Under the pieces are notes generated by a model. It saw nothing but the letters and a program-made list of their open reading frames with translations. It was not told where the DNA came from and made no database searches. The translations under genes and the position numbers were made by a program. Shown piece after piece: positions 58,956-64,000 of a DNA stretch of 64,000 bases. Every line of letters starts with the position of its first letter. Within the stretch, counting starts at the first letter, position 1. This DNA is from Marinobacterium_A aestuariivivens (lineage in GTDB: Bacteria > Pseudomonadota > Gammaproteobacteria > Pseudomonadales > Balneatricaceae): positions 3,968,001 through 4,032,000 of the forward strand of contig NZ_JBHSWE010000001.1 of assembly GCF_042661465.1 (NCBI RefSeq), read 5' to 3'.

Positions 58956-59149
58956 TAGAAATTTGAGAATAGCCGAAATTCTATCGTATTTCCGAGACTG
59001 ATTTTAAGTCGTTGATTTTTATGGGCGGTTCAGGGAGTGGCGGTAACCGGCGCCTGAGTGACATTAGACTAAAGTATTAGGCGAATACCCGTAATTTTGG
59101 TTCGTCGTTCATTGCCGGAAAAAAGCGTCACTCGAGGATGCCTGGAACG

Positions 59150-59290
59150 GCATGGCTGCGGAGCCCGACAAACGCTCTGCCAACCGACACCAATCGATCT
59201 GTAATGCGATCGATATTGCGGGTTTCGCGATGCCCATACATTGTGCGAAACGTTTCGGCTGAATGTGAAGCATTGCTCTACCCACACTCC
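59150..59290. repeat. ATCGATC-N8-GATCGAT repeat, copy 4
   Basis: Core palindrome at 59193-59214 in reverse orientation, with family flanks ATTGCGGGTTTCGCGATGCC. Confidence 0.65.
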
Positions 59291-59445
59291 GGTCCGTGCC
59301 TTCGAATCGCTTGTGGATGGGCGGCGCCGCGTTGGTCACGTCGATGTCGGTGCGCAACGGATGTTATGTTATTTCTCCGCATCTGTCGCAGGACCGGTTG
59401 GACGTTTGGGCTACACAGCGCGGCGACTTGGTGCTAGTCTGCTTG

Positions 59446-59461
59446 TTGACGTTAACGTAAA
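59446..59461. promoter_or_regulatory. LiuR operator at the thiolase gene
   Basis: TTGACGTTAACGTAAA, a palindrome centred on GTTAAC, 13 bp before the thiolase start. Its closeness to the start codon suggests repression. Confidence 0.75.
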
Positions 59462-59474
59462 CTTTGAGGTTGCC

Positions 59475-60656
59475 ATGAGTCAGGATTCGGTTGTGATTGT
59501 CGGTGCTGCCCGTACGCCCATGGGGGGGATGATGGGGAGCCTTTCCACGGTGCGCTCACCCCTGCTCGGTGCCGCTGCCATCCGGGCGGCGGTCGAGCGG
59601 GCCGGGCTGCAGCCTGGCGATATCGACGAGGTGGTGATGGGGTGCGTCCTGCCGGCGGGGCTTGGGCAGGCACCGGCGCGTCAGGCAGCGCTCGGCGCCG
59701 AGATTCCGGTCTCGGCCGGCTGTACCACCGTCAACAAGATGTGCGGTTCCGGGATGAAGGCCGTGATGCTGGCGCATGACCAGATTCTCGCGGGGTCCGC
59801 GCGCATCCTGGTGGCCGGCGGCATGGAGAACATGAGCCAGGCACCCTATCTGCTGCCCAAGGCGCGCGAAGGGATGCGCATGGGCCATGGCCAGGTGATC
59901 GATCATATGTTCTGCGATGGCCTCGAGGACGCCTACAAGGGCGGGCTGATGGGCACCTTCGCCCAGCAGGCAGCCGACCGTTTCGAGGTCAGCCGCGAGG
60001 CGATGGATGACTACGCCATCGCCTCGCTGGAAAAAGCGCTGGCGGCGATCGAGTCCGGTGCTTTCGCCGACGAGATTGCGCCGGTCCGGGTGGCGAGCCG
60101 CGCCGGGGAGACCCTGGTCGACACCGACGAGCAACCGGGCAAGGCGCAGCCGGAGAAAATCCGCAGCCTGCGCCCTGCGTTCGCGAAGGACGGATCGGTC
60201 ACCGCCGCCAATTCCAGTTCGATCTCCGATGGTGGTTCTGCGCTGGTGCTGATGGCCGGTAGTGAGGCGCAGCAGCGCGGCCTGCAGCCGCTGGCCCGTG
60301 TTGTCGCGCACTCGACCCATGCCCAGTTGCCGGAGGAGTTCACCATCGCCCCGATCGGTGCCATCGAAAAGGTGCTGGCGAAGGCGGGCTGGCAGCGGGA
60401 CGAGGTCGATCTGTTCGAGATCAACGAAGCCTTTGCCGTGGTGACCATGCTGGCGATCCGCGAACTGGGGCTGGACCCGGACAGGGTCAATGTCCATGGC
60501 GGCGCCTGCGCCCTGGGGCACCCGATCGGCTCGAGCGGCTCCCGTATCCTGGTGACGCTGCTGCATGCGCTGAAGCAGCGCGGCCTGAAGAAGGGCGTCG
60601 CGTCGCTCTGTATCGGTGGGGGCGAAGCGACTGCGGTGGCGGTCGAACTGCTGTAA
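59475..60656 (+). CDS. Acetyl-CoA C-acetyltransferase (thiolase)
   Basis: A 393-residue biosynthetic/degradative thiolase with the catalytic residues C90 (NKMCGSGMK), H349 (GHPIG) and C379 (CIGGGE). It cleaves acetoacetyl-CoA to two acetyl-CoA, the step after HMG-CoA lyase and acetoacetate activation. The LiuR operator directly upstream places it in the leucine regulon. It is divergent from liuR. Confidence 0.92.
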   Translation: MSQDSVVIVGAARTPMGGMMGSLSTVRSPLLGAAAIRAAVERAGLQPGDIDEVVMGCVLPAGLGQAPARQAALGAEIPVSAGCTTVNKMCGSGMKAVMLAHDQILAGSARILVAGGMENMSQAPYLLPKAREGMRMGHGQVIDHMFCDGLEDAYKGGLMGTFAQQAADRFEVSREAMDDYAIASLEKALAAIESGAFADEIAPVRVASRAGETLVDTDEQPGKAQPEKIRSLRPAFAKDGSVTAANSSSISDGGSALVLMAGSEAQQRGLQPLARVVAHSTHAQLPEEFTIAPIGAIEKVLAKAGWQRDEVDLFEINEAFAVVTMLAIRELGLDPDRVNVHGGACALGHPIGSSGSRILVTLLHALKQRGLKKGVASLCIGGGEATAVAVELL

Positions 60657-60663
60657 GAATGCG

Positions 60664-60833
60664 GCAAGAACGGAGGATGGGTTCAGCGATGCATGCCCCC
60701 GGGTTCGATGAATTGCACGGGGTATATGCATCGCGTAACCCGTCAAATCGATCGTATTGCAGATCGATTGGTGTCAGGTTGCACGGAAAGCGGGTGTTGG
60801 GTTGCGTCCCTCCGGTCCTCCACCCAACCTACG
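60664..60833. repeat. ATCGATC-N8-GATCGAT repeat, copy 5, with GTTGGGT hairpin
   Basis: Core palindrome at 60747-60768 with flank GCATCGCGTAACCCGTC; a TGTTGGGTTGCG to CACCCAACCTACG hairpin follows at 60793-60833. No gene is seen in this 210 bp gap. Confidence 0.65.
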
Positions 60834-60866
60834 CCGCAAGACACAAGACGGGCACGTCGATATGCG

Positions 60867-61667
60867 TCAGCTCGCGCGCTTGTCGCCGGTATCGAATTTC
60901 GGCGGATGCAGGCCCAGGGCCTTTGCCTGGCGTACCAGGTCCATCAGGTCCAGGCCGGCGATTTCGTAGAGACGGCCAATATCGTCGATGACGAAGTAGA
61001 TCGGCTGCATGATGTCGATGCGGTAGGGGGTGCGCAGCACATCGACGATGTCGAACGGCTTGCGCTCCGGCAGCGGGCTGTTGAGCGCATAGTCGGTTTC
61101 GCCGGGGGACGACAGGATGCCGCCGCCGTAGATGCGCAGCCCCTGCGGCGTATTGACCAGACCGAACTCAACGGTCATCCAGTAGAGCCTGGCGAGGAAA
61201 ACGCGGTCCTCCTTGTCGGCGGCATAGCCGAGACGGCCATAGGTGTGGGTGAAATGGGCGAAGGCCGGGTTGGTCAGCAGCGGGCAGTGGCCGAAGATTT
61301 CGTGGAAGATGTCGGGTTCCTGCAGATAGTCGAGTTCCTCGCGACGGCGGATAAAGGTCGCGACCGGGAACTGGCGGTTGGCCAGGGCCTCGAAAAAGGC
61401 GTCGAAGCTGATCAGGGCCGGCACGGCCTTCAGCGACCAGCCGGTGGTCTCCTGCAGTACGGCACTGACTTCGTCGAGTTGGGGCACCCTGTCCCGTGGC
61501 AGGTTCAACTGCCCGAGCCCGGCGATGTATTCGTCGCAGGCCTTGCCCTTGATCGCCTCGAGCTGGCGCTCGATCAGAATCCGCCAGATGGCGTTTTCTT
61601 CCCCGCTCCAGTCGATGCGGCCTTCGGGTCCAGGCTTGCGGGAGACATACTTGCTGCCCTTGCCCAT
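60867..61667 (-). CDS. phhA: Phenylalanine 4-monooxygenase
   Basis: A 266-residue monomeric aromatic amino acid hydroxylase that converts phenylalanine to tyrosine with tetrahydropterin. Iron ligands are H122, H127 (FHEIFGHCP) and E167 (MTVEFGL). ATG 61667 with GAGGAG nine bases upstream is chosen over a TTG at 61676. The usual partner phhB is not adjacent. Confidence 0.92.
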   Translation of the reverse strand: MGKGSKYVSRKPGPEGRIDWSGEENAIWRILIERQLEAIKGKACDEYIAGLGQLNLPRDRVPQLDEVSAVLQETTGWSLKAVPALISFDAFFEALANRQFPVATFIRRREELDYLQEPDIFHEIFGHCPLLTNPAFAHFTHTYGRLGYAADKEDRVFLARLYWMTVEFGLVNTPQGLRIYGGGILSSPGETDYALNSPLPERKPFDIVDVLRTPYRIDIMQPIYFVIDDIGRLYEIAGLDLMDLVRQAKALGLHPPKFDTGDKRAS

Positions 61668-61740
61668 CTGCAACACTCCTCTTCAGCCCTCTACATCAAG
61701 CTTAGGCCAGCGGGAGTCGCGCAGGTTCCGCCGCCATTTT

Positions 61741-61811
61741 CGTGGGAGCCTCGCCCTCGAGGCGAAACGGTCCGGTACCGCCGCTGTTCGCACCGGGGCG
61801 GCGCTCCTACG
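61741..61811. repeat. REP-like unit
   Basis: CGTGGGAGCCTCGCC to GGCGCTCCTACG with internal GTTCGCACC; the same family as 7265-7382 and 34948-35107. Confidence 0.6.
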
Positions 61812-61837
61812 AAATTTTCCCCGCCCGCAGGAGCCTG

Positions 61838-61927
61838 TCAGCTCTTGTAGCCAATCTCGCCGATGCGAATGCGCCGGTACTGGGTCGGCGATATGCCCAT
61901 CGGTTTCTTGAAGATGCGGGAGAAGCC
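61838..61927 (-). pseudogene. Duplicated 3' remnant of an AraC/mmsR-like gene
   Basis: The minus strand encodes FSRIFKKPMGISPTQYRR and on to a TGA stop at 61838, nearly the same as the last 28 residues of the mmsR gene that ends at 61968. The remainder of the gene is absent; upstream sequence diverges at once. It is a fragment left by duplication, recombination or deletion of a paralogue. Together with the REP-like unit it fills the 300 bp between phhA and mmsR. Confidence 0.75.
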
Positions 61928-61967
61928 AATTGTGAGAGCGCGTCCTCATTGTCGACGCTCCGGGCGG

Positions 61968-62867
61968 TCAACCTTTATAGCCAATCTCGCCGAGTCGGAT
62001 GCGGCGGTACTGGGTCGGCGAGATACCCATCGATTTCTTGAAGATACGGGAAAAGTAATAGGCATCTTCGTATCCCACGGCCCAGGCGACCTCGTTGACG
62101 CCCTTGGTGGTCACGTCCAGCAGGTGGCAGGCGCGCTCGATCTTCAGGTGGATGAAGTGGTTGATCGGGGTGGTCCCGGTCAGCGCCTTGTACTTCTTGA
62201 TGAAGTGATATTTCGACAGGCTCACGGCGGCGGCCAGGGTCCCGACGTCGAGCTGCTCGTGGAGCCTGGCCTGCATCAGGCTGTGGACCTTCTCGAGGTC
62301 GAGGCTGTCGTCCGCCTGGCGTTTGGCGATCGGGCGCAGCAGCGCAATATGTGTCAGGAGTTGGCGCAGCTGATTGGCGCAGTGCACAAAGGCGGCGAGA
62401 TTGTGGCTGGCCTGGCGGGCATCGATCAGTGCCTCGAAGTCGGCGACCAGGCGGGAGTGGATGCCGAGCGGGATCAACGGCGACTGCGGGTCGGGTTCGA
62501 GGGCGGCGATGAAGTCGTCGGCCCGGGGGCCGTCGAAATGTACCCAGTAGATGGTCCAGGGCTCCCGGGCATCGGTTTCGTAGCGGTGGCTGTGGCCGCG
62601 CGGCAGCAGCACCAGGTCGCCCGGGCGGATACGCCGGTTCCTGCCGTCCGTTTCGATGCGTCCGCGCCCCTCGATGCAGTAGATCAGCAGGTAGTCGTCG
62701 TGCCGGTCGCGCTGCATCCGGTGGCCGCGGGCATGCTGGTAGTAGCCGATGCCGAGCGGGTACAGCTGTTCGCTCAGCGGGTGCCTGGCCAGGGCCTCGA
62801 CAATGCGTCGCGGAATCACGAAGCGGATGCTGTCGACCGACAGCGGCCAGCTCGAGGGTTGGCTCAT
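61968..62867 (-). CDS. mmsR: AraC-family regulator MmsR
   Basis: A 299-residue protein. A cupin sensor (~45-120, PGDLVLLPRGHSHRYE) precedes the AraC HTH pair (LAAAVSLSKYHFIKKYKALTG and VAWAVGYEDAYYFSRIFKKS). It is divergent from the methylmalonate-semialdehyde dehydrogenase gene with a 139 bp shared region, the arrangement known for mmsR-mmsAB in Pseudomonas, where it activates valine catabolism. Confidence 0.85.
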   Translation of the reverse strand: MSQPSSWPLSVDSIRFVIPRRIVEALARHPLSEQLYPLGIGYYQHARGHRMQRDRHDDYLLIYCIEGRGRIETDGRNRRIRPGDLVLLPRGHSHRYETDAREPWTIYWVHFDGPRADDFIAALEPDPQSPLIPLGIHSRLVADFEALIDARQASHNLAAFVHCANQLRQLLTHIALLRPIAKRQADDSLDLEKVHSLMQARLHEQLDVGTLAAAVSLSKYHFIKKYKALTGTTPINHFIHLKIERACHLLDVTTKGVNEVAWAVGYEDAYYFSRIFKKSMGISPTQYRRIRLGEIGYKG

Positions 62868-63006
62868 ACTTTGGTCTCGGGGTTATCCTGTAGTTGATGA
62901 CAATATAGTCCATCAAGTGCGCAAGATTATCAATCCGGGCCGGTCGGGGACTGTGGTACAAATTGATCCATCGACGAACAACAACGACAAACAGGTGATG
63001 AAAGAC

Positions 63007-64000
63007 ATGACTCAGTACGTACCCCTTCTGATCGGTGGTGAAATGGTCCGGAGCGAGACGCAGGACTGGATCCCGGTTACCGACCCGGCCACCCAGGACG
63101 TCATCGCCCAGGTGCCCTGTGCCACCGCGGCCGAGGTCGATCGCGCCGTGGCGACCGCCAAGGCCGCCTTCGAGACCTGGAAGGAAACGCCGGTGTCCGA
63201 ACGCGCCCGCCTGATGCTGCGCTACCAGGCGCTGCTGAAGGAAAATCACGACGAGATCGCCACCATCCTGGCGAAAGAGACCGGCAAGACCTTCGAGGAC
63301 GCCAGGGGACGTCTGGCGCGGGATCGAGGTGGTCGAGCATGCCTGCAACATCGCCTCGCTGTCGATGGGCGAGACGGTCGAGAACGTCGCCCGCAAGATC
63401 GACTGCTACAGCTACACCCAGCCGCTCGGCGTCTGCGCCGGCATCACGCCGTTCAACTTTCCGGCGATGATCCCGCTGTGGATGTTCCCGATGGCGATCG
63501 CCTGCGGCAACACCTTCGTGCTGAAGCCGTCCGAGCAGGACCCGCTGACGCCGATGCGCCTGGCCGAACTGTTCAAGGAAGCCGGCGCGCCGGACGGCCT
63601 GCTGCAGGTGATCCACGGCGGTAAGGAACAGGTCGACCAGTTGCTGCACCATCCGGACGTGCCGGCGATCTCCTTCGTCGGCTCGGTGGCGGTCGGCGAG
63701 CATATATACCGTACCGGCACCGACAACATGAAGCGCGTCCAGGCGTTCGCCGGCGCCAAGAACCATATGGTGATCATGCCCGATGCCCAGAAGCAGCAGG
63801 TGATCAACAATCTGGTCGGCGCCTCGGTCGGCGCTGGCGGTCAGCGTTGCATGGCGATCTCGGTCGCGGTCTTCGTCGGCGAGTCGCGCCAGTGGATTCC
63901 TGAGCTGCGTGACGCCCTGTCGAAGGTGCGCCCGGGTCTGTGGGACGATCCGGAAGCCGGCTACGGCCCGCTGATCAACCCCCAGCCAAGGAGCGCGTGC
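63007..64000 (+). CDS. mmsA: Methylmalonate-semialdehyde dehydrogenase, CoA-acylating (3' end outside; two frameshifts)
   Basis: Roughly 330 of ~500 residues are in the window. It matches MmsA: ETGKTFEDA, then GDVWRGIEVVEHA, TPFNFPAMIPLWMFP and the catalytic cysteine in GQRCMAIS. ATG 63007 has AGGTGA eight bases upstream; an ATG at 62998 is too close to it. One-base losses occur at the G run 63305-63308 and near 63984 (restoring PQAKERV). It oxidises malonate or methylmalonate semialdehyde to acetyl- or propionyl-CoA in valine degradation. Confidence 0.9.

Overview
The window is high-GC DNA that reads as a Pseudomonadota chromosome, most likely a marine or halotolerant gammaproteobacterium of the Pseudomonadales/Oceanospirillales type. 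This rests on the liu leucine/isovalerate operon with a MerR-type LiuR, an mmsR-mmsA pair, PhhA, REP-like intergenic palindromes of pseudomonad style, an AcoR/sigma-54 acetoin locus and a LuxP-type receptor. The species cannot be named from the sequence. About 25 single-base frameshifts, nearly all one-base losses and many in short G/C runs, break otherwise intact, conserved genes. They look like uncorrected sequencing errors, so split genes are annotated here as single CDSs with the shift positions given.

Layout. 1-5 kb: polyamine locus (LuxR-type regulator, class III aminotransferase, agmatine deiminase, NhaC-type transporter). 5-9 kb: HupE/UreJ-like membrane protein, VOC lipoprotein, AraC regulator, cytochrome P460. 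9-19 kb: GMC oxidoreductase with a Tat-exported small subunit, then a minus-strand acetoin/2,3-butanediol operon (E1 alpha, butanediol dehydrogenase, E1 beta, a free lipoyl-domain protein, a free E2 catalytic domain, lipoate ligase). A strong sigma-54 promoter precedes it and an AcoR-type activator lies divergently. 19-27 kb: hydantoinase/oxoprolinase-type hyuB-hyuA, an AraC regulator, an IS110-family element and an NCS1 permease. 28-35 kb: Ca2+/cation antiporter, PHB depolymerase with a small helical protein, thiol dioxygenase, YadGH-like ABC exporter, CBS protein, luciferase-like oxidoreductase. 35-46 kb: liuABCDE, a TetR regulator, and an acyl-CoA synthetase/thioesterase/hydrolase operon. 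46-55 kb: FixLJ-like two-component pair, then two GGDEF/EAL proteins and a LuxP homologue. 55-61 kb: LiuR operon (LiuR, AhpD-like, acyl-CoA synthetase, methyltransferase) with a divergent thiolase. 61-64 kb: phhA, mmsR, and the start of mmsA.

How the parts work together. The liu operon, the 42.7 kb synthetase operon, liuR and the thiolase all carry the same palindrome (consensus TTTACGTTAACGTMAA), so they form one leucine/branched-chain to acetoacetate and acetyl-CoA regulon. A second palindrome, ATACG-N4-CGTAT, occurs three times around liuA and tetR and is the probable operator of the local TetR protein.

The most unusual system is at 48.3-54.8 kb. A LuxP homologue keeps every autoinducer-2 contact residue I recall. 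It sits directly upstream of a membrane protein whose periplasmic part resembles that of LuxQ, but whose output is PAS-GGDEF-EAL rather than a histidine kinase. This suggests an AI-2-to-cyclic-di-GMP receptor. Intergenic regions are rich in at least five families of palindromic repeats, some of which supply the stop codons of neighbouring genes.
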